Below, in pieces: positions 1-8,280 of a stretch of DNA of 64,000 nt. The notes under the pieces are model-generated. The model saw only the letters and a list, made by a program, of their open reading frames with translations. It ran no database searches and was not told the DNA's origin. The stretch comes from Bacteroidales bacterium (GTDB lineage Bacteria > Bacteroidota > Bacteroidia > Bacteroidales > UBA932). The DNA lies in the NCBI GenBank assembly GCA_017415715.1, contig JAFQFD010000026.1, positions 1 to 64,000 on the forward strand, written 5' to 3'. How positions within the stretch are numbered: the first letter of the stretch is position 1; the number at the start of each line of letters is the position of its first letter. Position numbers and translations under genes: made by a program.

Positions 1-209
1 TCGGCACCACGACAGCCGGAGCAGACGGTAATATCGTCAAACTATCTCTCCCCGGAGATTATGTGTTTCAAGTTGGAGGTATAGGGGTTAAGTATCCGGA
101 TGGAGGACAGTCTCAGCGTTGCGGAGTGAGGATTGATTTTCCAGTCAACGAGGAACCTGACATAATATCAGACAATTTTATAGATTATGCACTGGCATTT
201 TTTGAGTAA
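1..209 (+). CDS. C-terminal fragment of an unknown protein
   Basis: An open frame enters from the left edge of the window and stops with TAA at 207-209, giving about 68 residues that end in ALAFFE. The visible part is acidic, with beta-strand-like stretches (VKLSLPGDYVFQVGG), and carries no motif I recognise. The next gene starts 67 bases downstream on the same strand, so the two may be co-transcribed. The start and most of the protein lie outside the window, so no function is assigned. Confidence 0.6.
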   Translation, partial: GTTTAGADGNIVKLSLPGDYVFQVGGIGVKYPDGGQSQRCGVRIDFPVNEEPDIISDNFIDYALAFFE

Positions 210-276
210 GATCCAATTAGAAGACAATATGTTCACTGAAAACCATAACATTACGCACATAAATCGGGATTTGACT

Positions 277-882
277 ATGAAACGACTGCTGTCTTCAGTT
301 GCATTACTGATCATTTCAAGCTTTGTATGTCTTGCCCAGACTGATGAATCAAGACATGAGATTTCTGTAAGCTATGGCTACATCACTCTACCTCAAGCTG
401 TTGACCTCATTGGCGCAGGTGGAGGAACAGTGCTGGGCGGATTATTAGTAGGAATAGTAGATGTAATTGCTCCGGGAGATCAGGAGTCTCCCAAAAGAAT
501 CGATAATGGTGGTACCGGTGGTTTCAGTTTCCAGTATCTTTATTCTCTTAACAGGACAATAAAACTGGGAGGAACAGTTTGCTATGAAAGCACTTGGGGC
601 GAATGGAATAACGGAAGTGACTACATTGTGCGTTATCCTGCAATAATGGCGACGTCAAAGTTCATATGGTTCAATCGTGAGCATTTCGGAATGTACTCTA
701 AACTTTCTTTAGGTATGATGCTGATTCTTGACGGCAAGAATGAAGACAAGCCGATTCCGATGCTTGCAGCTCAGGCGTCATCTGTATGTATGGAGTTCGG
801 AGGAAAGGCATTACGTGGCTTCCTTGAAACAGGTTGGGGTAATCAAGGCCTATTAAATTTTGGAGTGAAGTTCAGTTTCTGA
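277..882 (+). CDS. small exported protein, probable outer-membrane beta-barrel
   Basis: This encodes about 201 residues. The frame is open further upstream (an ATG lies at 187), but the ATG at 277 is preferred because it starts directly with a signal peptide (MKRLLSSVALLIISSFVCLAQ). The mature part alternates hydrophobic and polar residues, has a glycine-rich segment (LIGAGGGTVLGGLLVG) near residues 42-60, and ends in VKFSF. A terminal Phe after an amphipathic strand is typical of outer-membrane barrels. The protein family is not recognised. It follows the fragment at the window edge and precedes a pair of palindromic repeats. Confidence 0.6.
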   Translation: MKRLLSSVALLIISSFVCLAQTDESRHEISVSYGYITLPQAVDLIGAGGGTVLGGLLVGIVDVIAPGDQESPKRIDNGGTGGFSFQYLYSLNRTIKLGGTVCYESTWGEWNNGSDYIVRYPAIMATSKFIWFNREHFGMYSKLSLGMMLILDGKNEDKPIPMLAAQASSVCMEFGGKALRGFLETGWGNQGLLNFGVKFSF

Positions 883-915
883 ATGTAAATTCTAATTTTG
901 CTGCCGGCTTTTTGT

Positions 916-995
916 TGTCCATAGAAATGGCCGTTTTTGTGGATGGGAACGGAAAAATGAGTACTCTGTCCATAAAAAGGGGCGTTTTCGTGGAC
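916..995. repeat. two tandem imperfect palindromic repeats (29 nt each)
   Basis: Units lie at 916-944 and 967-995, 51 bases apart from start to start, and match at 24 of 29 positions. Each begins TGTCCATA, has a core of the form AAAnGGnCGTTTT and ends GTGGA plus one base. The GTCCA and TGGAC ends and the AAAA and TTTT blocks are complementary, so each unit can form a hairpin. They sit between the stop of the barrel protein and the fumarase promoter, where they could end transcription or be a dispersed intergenic repeat. Related cores occur near 55828 and 60950. Confidence 0.6.
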
Positions 996-1013
996 GAGGT
1001 CCGGGATATTTGC

Positions 1014-1021
1014 TATATTTG
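1014..1021 (+). promoter_or_regulatory. Bacteroidota -7 promoter box for the fumarase gene
   Basis: TATATTTG fits the Bacteroidota -7 consensus TAnnTTTG. No clear -33 TTTG box lies at the expected distance. The predicted transcript starts near 1028, giving an A/T-rich leader of about 50 bases before the ATG at 1078. Confidence 0.45.
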
Positions 1022-1077
1022 TACGATGTCATCGAAATGGTGACAAAAAAGGAAAATCAAATTTAATTTTTATACCA

Positions 1078-2694
1078 ATGTTTAAGTATGCACCTATGTT
1101 TCAGCTTGGCGAGGACAAGACTGAATATTACAAGATTCCGGGTTCGGAGCAGTATGTGAGCACTGGCGATTTCGAGGGTCATGAGATCCTGAAGATCGAG
1201 AAGGAAGGTCTCACTGTGATGGCTAATACGGCTTTCCGTGATGTTTCATTCATGCTTCGTCCTGAACATAACGAGATGGTTGCCAAGATCCTTCATGATC
1301 CTGAGGCTTCCGAGAATGACAAGTATGTCGCGCTGACATTCCTTCGCAATGCAGAGGTTGCCTGCAAGGGCAAGCTTCCGTTCTGCCAGGATACCGGTAC
1401 TGCCATCATCCATGGCGAGAAGGGCCAGCAGGTGTGGACAGGTTATTGCGACGAGGAGGCCCTCTCTCTCGGAGTCTATAAGACTTACACTGAGGAGAAC
1501 CTCCGTTATTCGCAGAATGCTCCTCTCACAATGTATGAGGAGGTCAACACAAAGTGCAACCTCCCTGCACAGATCGATATCGAGGCAACTCACGGCGCTG
1601 AGTATCACTTCCTTTGCGTGACAAAGGGTGGTGGATCGGCAAACAAGACATATCTCTATCAGGAGACAAAGGCAATCCTCAATCCTCAGACTCTCGTTCC
1701 GTTCCTCGTTGCAAAGATGAAGACACTCGGAACAGCAGCCTGCCCTCCATATCATGTCGCATTCGTGATCGGCGGTACTTCTGCAGAGAAGAACCTCCTC
1801 ACAGTGAAGCTCGCTTCAACCAAGTTCTACGATGAGCTCCCTACGACAGGTGACGAGACAGGACGCGCATTCCGCGATATAGAGCTTGAGAAGCTCGTTC
1901 TCGAGGAGGCTCACAAGATCGGTCTCGGCGCGCAGTTCGGCGGAAAGTACTTCGCACACGATGTGCGCATCATCCGTCTTCCACGCCACGGCGCAAGCTG
2001 CCCTGTAGGTCTCGGAGTAAGCTGCTCTGCTGACCGCAACATCAAGGCGAAGATCAACAAGGACGGTATCTGGATCGAGAAGCTCGACGACAATCCTGCC
2101 CGCCTCATTCCTGAGGAACTCCGTCAGGCAGGAGAGGGCGAGGCAGTAAAGATTAACCTCGACCAGCCTATGGCTGACATCCTCAAGGAGCTCACCAAGT
2201 ATCCTGTATCGACACGTCTGAGCCTTAACGGAACAATCATCGTAGGCCGCGACATCGCTCACGCGAAGATCAAGGAGCGCCTTGACAGGGGAGAGGAGAT
2301 GCCTCAGTACCTCAAGGATCACCCTATCTATTATGCCGGCCCTGCAAAGACTCCTGCAGGAATGCCTTGCGGCTCTATGGGCCCTACAACTGCAGGCCGT
2401 ATGGACTCATATGTAGACCTGTTCCAGAGCCACGGCGGAAGCATGATCATGCTTGCGAAGGGCAACAGAAGCCAGCAGGTTACTGATGCCTGCCAGAAGT
2501 ACGGCGGATTCTACCTCGGCTCTATCGGAGGTCCTGCAGCAATCCTTGCGCAGAACAACATCAAGAGCATCGAGTGCGTAGAATACCCTGAGCTCGGCAT
2601 GGAGGCGATCTGGAAGATCCACGTCGAGGACTTCCCGGCATTCATCCTCGTGGACGACAAGGGTAACGACTTCTTCAAGAAGCTCGGCTTGTAA
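1078..2694 (+). CDS. fumA: fumarate hydratase, class I (iron-sulfur)
   Basis: Converts fumarate to malate, here probably in the reductive branch from malate to succinate used by anaerobic Bacteroidota; it acts in the cytoplasm. The 538-residue length matches class I fumarases (E. coli FumA is about 548). The N-terminal part holds [10 protein letters not shown] and GGTSAEKN, and the C-terminal part holds [17 protein letters not shown]. Cys103, Cys222 and Cys316 have the same spacing as the three cluster ligands of E. coli FumA and so likely bind the 4Fe-4S cluster. Codon use is strongly biased (ctc, aag, gag, atc), as expected for an abundant enzyme. It is a single-gene unit with its own -7 box and terminator. 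FumA versus FumB cannot be separated by sequence. Confidence 0.95.
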   Translation: MFKYAPMFQLGEDKTEYYKIPGSEQYVSTGDFEGHEILKIEKEGLTVMANTAFRDVSFMLRPEHNEMVAKILHDPEASENDKYVALTFLRNAEVACKGKLPFCQDTGTAIIHGEKGQQVWTGYCDEEALSLGVYKTYTEENLRYSQNAPLTMYEEVNTKCNLPAQIDIEATHGAEYHFLCVTKGGGSANKTYLYQETKAILNPQTLVPFLVAKMKTLGTAACPPYHVAFVIGGTSAEKNLLTVKLASTKFYDELPTTGDETGRAFRDIELEKLVLEEAHKIGLGAQFGGKYFAHDVRIIRLPRHGASCPVGLGVSCSADRNIKAKINKDGIWIEKLDDNPARLIPEELRQAGEGEAVKINLDQPMADILKELTKYPVSTRLSLNGTIIVGRDIAHAKIKERLDRGEEMPQYLKDHPIYYAGPAKTPAGMPCGSMGPTTAGRMDSYVDLFQSHGGSMIMLAKGNRSQQVTDACQKYGGFYLGSIGGPAAILAQNNIKSIECVEYPELGMEAIWKIHVEDFPAFILVDDKGNDFFKKLGL

Positions 2695-2730
2695 TATCAG
2701 AAGAGATTTTCAAATAATCTCGTAATATAC

Positions 2731-2777
2731 AATGATGTGTCAAGAAAAATAAATAACTTGGCACATCATTTCTTTTT
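2731..2777 (+). terminator. Rho-independent terminator of fumarase
   Basis: Arms at 2731-2744 and 2757-2770 pair over 14 bp with a single G-U pair and a 12-nt A-rich loop. A T-rich tract (TTTCTTTTT) follows. It lies 36 bases after the fumarase stop and directly before the next gene. Confidence 0.8.
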
Positions 2778-2789
2778 AACTTAAGGCTT

Positions 2790-4601
2790 ATGAAAAGATT
2801 TCTTCTCTCGGCGGCTGTCCTTCTGTCAGCCTTGGCTTTTGCCTATGCGGGCGAGGGTGCTCCGGCTCCGCAGATTGTGAATGTATATGGCAGGGAGACC
2901 GTTTCGCTGGACGGTTTATGGAAGACGATCGTGGATCCTTATGAGAACGGATACTATAACTATAGAATGGATCCGCATAGCGATGCGTCTTCATATTTTG
3001 CTGACAGGGACTTCGATGCCGACCGTACTGTCTTGTATGAATATAACTTCAATACTGACAGGACGCTGATGGTGCCGGGTGACTGGAATACGCAGCGCGA
3101 TGAACTCTATTATTATGAGGGAACCGTATGGTATAGGAATATCTTTGACTATCAGCCGAAGCCAGGCAGGCGCACTTTCATTTATTTCGGTGCAGCCAAT
3201 TATGAGGCGATTATCGGCCTTGACGGAAAGAAGATAGCCAGGCATGTGGGAGGTTATACTCCTTTCAATGTTGAGGTGACCGGAATGTTGAAAGAGACCG
3301 GTAACTCGCTGATTGTCAAGGTGGATAACAAGAGGCATGCTGATGGCGTGCCGACATTGAACTCTGATTGGTGGAATTATGGGGGCCTGACAAGGAGCGT
3401 GATGATAGTTGAGACTCCGATGACCTTCATCCGAGACTACAGCGTGCAGCTCGATCCTGATGATGTGGAAAAGATCGAGGGCTGGGTGCAACTTGATGGA
3501 AAGCAGGCGAGGCAGGATGTCGTGGTCACGATAGCAGAACTGAATGTGAAGCAGACCATACGGACTGACAGTAAGGGATTTGCGCGTTTTGAAATCAAGG
3601 CCCGGCCTGAACTGTGGTGCCCGGAGAATCCAAAGTTATATGATGTGAACATTGCGTCGGAGACTGACTCGGTCACAGACCGCATAGGCTTCAGGACGGT
3701 CAAGACGCGTGGAACGGAGATCTTGCTTAACGGCGAACCGGTGTTCTGCAAGGGAGTCAGCATTCATGAAGAGATGCCTTATTCCGGAAGTGGAAGGGCC
3801 TATTCGGAAGACCATGCCCGCATCCTGCTGGGCTGGGCGAAGGAGATGGGCTGCAACTTCGTAAGGCTTGCACATTATCCGCACAATGAGCATATGGTCC
3901 GTGTAGCGGAGGAGATGGGGCTCATGGTATGGTCAGAGATCCCTGTCTATTGGACCATTCAGTTTGAGAATCCTCAGACATATGCAAATGCCGAGGCGCA
4001 GCTGGTGGATATGATTACCAGGGACAGGAACAGGGCGAATGTTATCATATGGTCTGTCGCCAATGAGACTCCTCGTGGAGCTGCGCGTCTGGATTTCCTC
4101 AAGAGGCTTATAGACAAGACACGCGAGATGGATCCGACCAGGCTGGTGAGTGCGGCTATGGAGAAAGATAATATTGATGCCGTGACTGTCACGGTCAAGG
4201 ATGAACTCGTTGATTATGTGGATCTTATCAGCTTCAATCAATATGTCGGATGGTATGACGGATCGTCAGAGAAATGCGACAGGATGAACTGGGTGTTCAA
4301 CATAAAGAAACCGGTGTTCATATCAGAGTTCGGCGGCGGAGCAGTGTATGGCAGACATGGCGATGTCACTGAAAGATTCACAGAAGAATATCAGGAAGAC
4401 CTCTATCAGAGGAGCGTGAACATGCTCGAAAGGATAGAGGGACTGGCCGGAACCACTCCATGGATATTGAAGGACTTCCGCTCGCCGCGCCGTCAGATCG
4501 TGGGCATCCAGGATGACTTCAACAGGAAGGGCCTGATCTCAGATCAAGGCGGCAAGAAGAAGGCTTTCTACGTCATGAAGAAATGGTATGAGACTCATTG
4601 A
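2790..4601 (+). CDS. exported GH2 glycoside hydrolase (beta-glucuronidase/beta-galactosidase type)
   Basis: A 603-residue retaining beta-glycosidase with a cleavable signal peptide (MKRFLLSAAVLLSALAFAYA), so it is periplasmic or exported. The order is an N-terminal jelly-roll sugar-binding domain with the usual DGLWK and GDWNTQ motifs, an immunoglobulin-like linker domain and a C-terminal TIM barrel. In the barrel, NFVRLAHYPH is followed by the predicted acid/base Glu426 (SVANETP) and the nucleophile Glu513 (FISEFGGGA). The length and the barrel motifs resemble beta-glucuronidases, but the sugar cannot be fixed. Its last 7 bases overlap the 3' end of the converging GH31 gene. Confidence 0.85.
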   Translation: MKRFLLSAAVLLSALAFAYAGEGAPAPQIVNVYGRETVSLDGLWKTIVDPYENGYYNYRMDPHSDASSYFADRDFDADRTVLYEYNFNTDRTLMVPGDWNTQRDELYYYEGTVWYRNIFDYQPKPGRRTFIYFGAANYEAIIGLDGKKIARHVGGYTPFNVEVTGMLKETGNSLIVKVDNKRHADGVPTLNSDWWNYGGLTRSVMIVETPMTFIRDYSVQLDPDDVEKIEGWVQLDGKQARQDVVVTIAELNVKQTIRTDSKGFARFEIKARPELWCPENPKLYDVNIASETDSVTDRIGFRTVKTRGTEILLNGEPVFCKGVSIHEEMPYSGSGRAYSEDHARILLGWAKEMGCNFVRLAHYPHNEHMVRVAEEMGLMVWSEIPVYWTIQFENPQTYANAEAQLVDMITRDRNRANVIIWSVANETPRGAARLDFLKRLIDKTREMDPTRLVSAAMEKDNIDAVTVTVKDELVDYVDLISFNQYVGWYDGSSEKCDRMNWVFNIKKPVFISEFGGGAVYGRHGDVTERFTEEYQEDLYQRSVNMLERIEGLAGTTPWILKDFRSPRRQIVGIQDDFNRKGLISDQGGKKKAFYVMKKWYETH

Positions 4602-7126
4602 TCTCTGCCGCAATGATTCAAGAACCAGTACCAGTCCTTTTCCTGCAGCCACCATTGTTTCTTGATGTTTTCAGGAAGATTCTTGTATAATGTCCTGAAT
4701 TCATCGAGGATATCGTCCGCTTTCTCGGGATTATAGCTCATCGCTTCATTCAATGTCCCGAGCTTTGCCAGTTCGTCGATGGCGTCGCAGCCGTAGCGGT
4801 ATTTCATTGCATCTACGGTCTTGGCAAGTCTGTTGGCCTTTCCTATGATTCCGTCGACAATGAAAGGATTCTCTTTCCTGTAGGTTATCTTGACGGTCTT
4901 CTCTGCGTTGCAGTCCGTGCATGGGATGTCGATGACAAATGCCAGGTCTTCTGCGAGATAAGTGTAATCAACCTTCTGTCCGCAGGCGGTGACCGATTCC
5001 GGAGCATAGCTGGCAACCACTTTGACTTTGTAGTTGCGTTCTGCAGGCATTCCCTCGTATGAGCCGGTGCGAGGCGATATTGTTATGGTCTGGGTGTTGC
5101 CGTTCCAGGTGTTGGTGATGTGCGTAAGTCCGTAATTTTCAGCGTAATCCTTGTTGTCTCCGGCGTCTTCATACATGGTGAAGCTGCCGTTCCCGCCAGG
5201 GAATACGGTGACAAAGATGTCTTCGTTGTCATTGTCGAGATTCATCACAGAATCGCCATAGAACGGAAGCACCGCGCCTGCCTTCACATAGGCTCCATAC
5301 TCGCTGAGAGAGAAGTGGCGCATGTGTGTCTTGCCTCCTTCAAGCATGGTTCCGGTGTGGAGTTCGTACCACTGACCTTCAGGAAGCCATACTTCCATAG
5401 AGGCAAAGTTGCCTTCTGCCGGCTTGGTGACCGGTGCGATGAGGATGTCGTCTCCGAACATGTATTCGTTCCGGAAGTCATATGCTTCCTGCTGTTCCGG
5501 ATAGTCATAATAAAGAGGACGGCACAGCGACAGGCCTTCATCATATGCCTTACGGGCCATGGTGTAGATGTATGGAACCATGTCATAGCGCTGGCGGACT
5601 GTCTTGGCTATGATGTCTGAATATGCCGCTTCAAATACCCAAGGCTCCTTATTGAGTCTGCCGTCTTTTGTGCTGTGAGTACGCATTACAGGGCTGAAGC
5701 CTCCGAACTGCAGCCATCTTACATACATTTCAGGGTCGATGTGGTTTCCGAGATGCCCTCCGATGTCGTGGCTCCAGTATCCATAAAGGACATTTGATGC
5801 AGTCGATGTGAAATAAGGCTGGAAGTCCAGAGATCTCCATGAGATGGTCGCATCTCCGGAGAAACCGATCTGATATCTGTGGTTTCCAAGCCCTCCCCAA
5901 CGGTGATACAGCATAGGGCGCTTGTCACCATTGCGTTCCATATCTGAGAAGTAGCAGTAGTTGATCCACCATGTGTTGTTCAGCTTGTCCACCTTCTTGT
6001 CATAGAGGTGCTGCTGCCAGTCAAGCCACCAGAAGTCCACGCCTTCCTCCTGCATCGGATGCATCACATGCTCGAACATGTTCTCCATGAAATTCTTGTC
6101 CGAGCTGGTCCATTCGATGTGCTTCTGCTCTTGCGGATCCAGTCCCATTCCTGAAGCGAGAGCGTTGTAGCACTCTTCGTATGGCTGGAATCCGTCTGCA
6201 GGGTGCAGATTCAGGGTGAGCTTCAGGCCTTTGTCCTTCATGTATTTCATGAATCCTGCAGGGTCCGGGAACAAAGACCTGTTCCATGTCCAGCCGGTCC
6301 AGTCTCCTCTTCCCTTGTCAGTGTAGTGCCAGTCCATGTCTACGACGAGTACGTCGAGAGGAATGCCGTATGCTTTGAATCTCTCGGTCAATGTACGCAT
6401 CTCCCGGTCTGAATATGCCCAGTATCTTGACCACCAGTAGCCGAATGTGAAGCGTGGCGGAAGCGGCGCCTTGCCGGCAAATATGGTGAAGTCCTTCAGT
6501 GCCGCTTTGTAGTCATGTCCATATGCCATGAAATACCAGTCCTGGCATTCCTTCGCTTCTCTCTCCTTCACCCATGCCCACTCAGAATCATCGAACAGGA
6601 AACTGGCGGACTCGTCGATGAGTGTCCAGCCGTCGCGTGCCAGGATGCCGTCTTCGAGCTCGCGCTTCTCGCCGAGCTTGAGCTCAGGATTGATGCTTTC
6701 GGCGTGATATTCTCCCTCCATCCAGTCCAGTGTGCGGAGCGTTCCTTTCAGGTTGCCCTTCTGCTCAGTTCCAGGATGCCATGTGAATGCAGGGGAGACA
6801 TTGCCTGTGGAAGTGATCGTAAGGTTGTCGGCTGTGAATCTGCCGCTGCCTTTCCTGTATTCAAGAATCATCTTTGCAGTCTCGATGCGGATTATCCCTT
6901 TCGCCTTCTTTACCTTATAGACGGTTTCAGGATATTCCCTTTCAGATGCTACGAATGACGGTTCGTCGGTGAATCTGCCTTCAGGCTGCCATTCCAGGCG
7001 GATCACTCCGTCTGTTATGACGGTGAATCTGACCTGGTTGTCCTGATATGCAATGTTGTCCTTTGCCTGCATGGCTCCTGATGAGAGCATCAGAATCAAG
7101 GTTATGATGAGATTTCTGGTCTTCAT
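4595..7126 (-). CDS. exported GH31 alpha-glycosidase
   Basis: An 843-residue family 31 retaining alpha-glycosidase with a signal peptide (start MKTRNLIITLILMLSSGAMQA). An N-terminal beta-sandwich precedes the TIM barrel, which holds LDVLVVDMDWH on its first strand, the predicted nucleophile Asp369 (FWWLDWQQ), the acid/base Asp425 (GFSGDATISW) and the conserved SHDIGGH. A C-terminal beta domain (DUF5110-like) and an unusual helical tail of about 90 residues follow. Members cleave alpha-glucose, alpha-xylose, alpha-galactose or alpha-GalNAc; which applies here is unclear. It lies 24 bases downstream of the serine hydrolase gene, likely in one operon. Confidence 0.88.
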   Translation of the reverse strand: MKTRNLIITLILMLSSGAMQAKDNIAYQDNQVRFTVITDGVIRLEWQPEGRFTDEPSFVASEREYPETVYKVKKAKGIIRIETAKMILEYRKGSGRFTADNLTITSTGNVSPAFTWHPGTEQKGNLKGTLRTLDWMEGEYHAESINPELKLGEKRELEDGILARDGWTLIDESASFLFDDSEWAWVKEREAKECQDWYFMAYGHDYKAALKDFTIFAGKAPLPPRFTFGYWWSRYWAYSDREMRTLTERFKAYGIPLDVLVVDMDWHYTDKGRGDWTGWTWNRSLFPDPAGFMKYMKDKGLKLTLNLHPADGFQPYEECYNALASGMGLDPQEQKHIEWTSSDKNFMENMFEHVMHPMQEEGVDFWWLDWQQHLYDKKVDKLNNTWWINYCYFSDMERNGDKRPMLYHRWGGLGNHRYQIGFSGDATISWRSLDFQPYFTSTASNVLYGYWSHDIGGHLGNHIDPEMYVRWLQFGGFSPVMRTHSTKDGRLNKEPWVFEAAYSDIIAKTVRQRYDMVPYIYTMARKAYDEGLSLCRPLYYDYPEQQEAYDFRNEYMFGDDILIAPVTKPAEGNFASMEVWLPEGQWYELHTGTMLEGGKTHMRHFSLSEYGAYVKAGAVLPFYGDSVMNLDNDNEDIFVTVFPGGNGSFTMYEDAGDNKDYAENYGLTHITNTWNGNTQTITISPRTGSYEGMPAERNYKVKVVASYAPESVTACGQKVDYTYLAEDLAFVIDIPCTDCNAEKTVKITYRKENPFIVDGIIGKANRLAKTVDAMKYRYGCDAIDELAKLGTLNEAMSYNPEKADDILDEFRTLYKNLPENIKKQWWLQEKDWYWFLNHCGRDQ

Positions 7127-7150
7127 ATAGATGTCAGTGATTGTTTCGGT

Positions 7151-8206
7151 TTAAAGGAGCGGATAGATGTTTTCCCAGATGGCGTCCAGCAGCTTTTTCT
7201 CGTTGGAAACATGAGAGGTAAGCGTCACGACAGCGTTCTGTTCGGGGAATATCACGCACAGCTGTCCGTTGGCTCCGTGCATGCGGACAGCTCCGTCAGG
7301 GCAGTTCCACATCTGGTAGGCATATCCCTGACTCCACTGGTCGCGTGATCTGATGAGGTTTTCTATTTCTATCGGATCTGTGATTACATTCTTGTATTGA
7401 GGAATATGAGGATAAGTGGCCTTTACCCACCATTCTTCGCTCAGGAGCTGCTTTCCGTTCCATTTTCCTTTCTGAAGGACGAACAGGCCGGCTTTGGCGA
7501 GGCTCTCAGTTGAAAGGTACAGCCCCCATCCGCCCGCATTGCAGCCCTGCGGTGATTCAAGCCACTGATAGTTTTCAATTCCAAGGGGCAGGAACATCTT
7601 CTCGTTGAGGTAGTCGGCCATTTTCATGCCTGTAACCTTGCTGACGATGACAGAAAGGATGTATCCGTTGATGCTGTTGTATTCGAATCTGTCACCCGGC
7701 TTGAAATGGATATCAGATGCCAGAGTCGCCTTTGTCCAGTCTTCAATCTGTCCCTGAATGGCTCCGTATGCGAGGTCAGGCAGTCCTGATGACATTATCA
7801 GGAGGTCATGAAGCGTGAGCTCTGACAGATATGGATGAGGCTCGGCAGGGAGGTCTGCGGCGTCAAAGTAATCAACTACGCGGTCGGAAGTCTTCAGGAG
7901 ACCGTCCTGCTCGGCAAAGCCGACGGCGGTGGCCGTGAAGGTCTTGCTGACCGACCACATGACCTGCAGCTGATCTGGAGAGTATCCGATGTCATATTTC
8001 TCGTAGACAACCTTTCCATCATCAATGATCATGAGGCTGTTCACCACATTGTCCGGTCCGGTAAGCACGTCAGTGAACACCTTGTCACCTGCTGCCTGGA
8101 ATCTGTCTCTCTCTGCCTGGTCTGCACGAGGAAGTGAACTGTCCGGGTTCGAGCAGGATATCAGCAGAATTGTAAGTGAAAACAGGGAAATGAGTATGGA
8201 TTTCAT
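7151..8206 (-). CDS. lipoprotein serine hydrolase, class C beta-lactamase/esterase fold
   Basis: A 351-residue lipoprotein (signal ending in LLISC) of the beta-lactamase-related serine hydrolase family. The catalytic SxxK is Ser85-Val-Ser-Lys88 and the YxN motif is Tyr176-Ser-Asn178; a C-terminal HGANGQ segment stands in the place of the KTG-type motif. Family members include esterases, D-amino-acid peptidases and penicillin-binding-like enzymes; location beside GH31 suggests removal of an ester substituent from a glycan, which is inference. First gene of the minus-strand pair with GH31, with a -7 box 25 bases upstream of the start. Confidence 0.8.
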   Translation of the reverse strand: MKSILISLFSLTILLISCSNPDSSLPRADQAERDRFQAAGDKVFTDVLTGPDNVVNSLMIIDDGKVVYEKYDIGYSPDQLQVMWSVSKTFTATAVGFAEQDGLLKTSDRVVDYFDAADLPAEPHPYLSELTLHDLLIMSSGLPDLAYGAIQGQIEDWTKATLASDIHFKPGDRFEYNSINGYILSVIVSKVTGMKMADYLNEKMFLPLGIENYQWLESPQGCNAGGWGLYLSTESLAKAGLFVLQKGKWNGKQLLSEEWWVKATYPHIPQYKNVITDPIEIENLIRSRDQWSQGYAYQMWNCPDGAVRMHGANGQLCVIFPEQNAVVTLTSHVSNEKKLLDAIWENIYPLL

Positions 8207-8230
8207 GCTTGTTGCTGAATTTTACGGGAA

Positions 8231-8238
8231 CAAAAGTA
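8231..8238 (-). promoter_or_regulatory. -7 box for the serine hydrolase/GH31 operon
   Basis: Read on the minus strand this is TACTTTTG, a match to TAnnTTTG, 25 bases before the ATG at 8206. The predicted transcript start near 8225 gives a leader of about 20 bases. It lies only 12 bases from the divergent -7 box at 8251. Confidence 0.5.
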
Positions 8239-8250
8239 CGAAAATTTCCA

Positions 8251-8258
8251 TATCTTTG
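8251..8258 (+). promoter_or_regulatory. -7 box for the lipoprotein gene at 8281
   Basis: TATCTTTG matches TAnnTTTG and lies 22 bases before the ATG at 8281. No strong -33 box is seen. The divergent promoter on the minus strand sits 12 bases away, so the two polymerase footprints must overlap. Confidence 0.5.
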
Positions 8259-8280
8259 TAAGAATTGAAAGTATAAGCAT

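Noticed and set aside
187..276. A longer N-terminus for the barrel-like protein
   Set aside because: It would overlap the preceding gene and hide the signal peptide that starts at 277.
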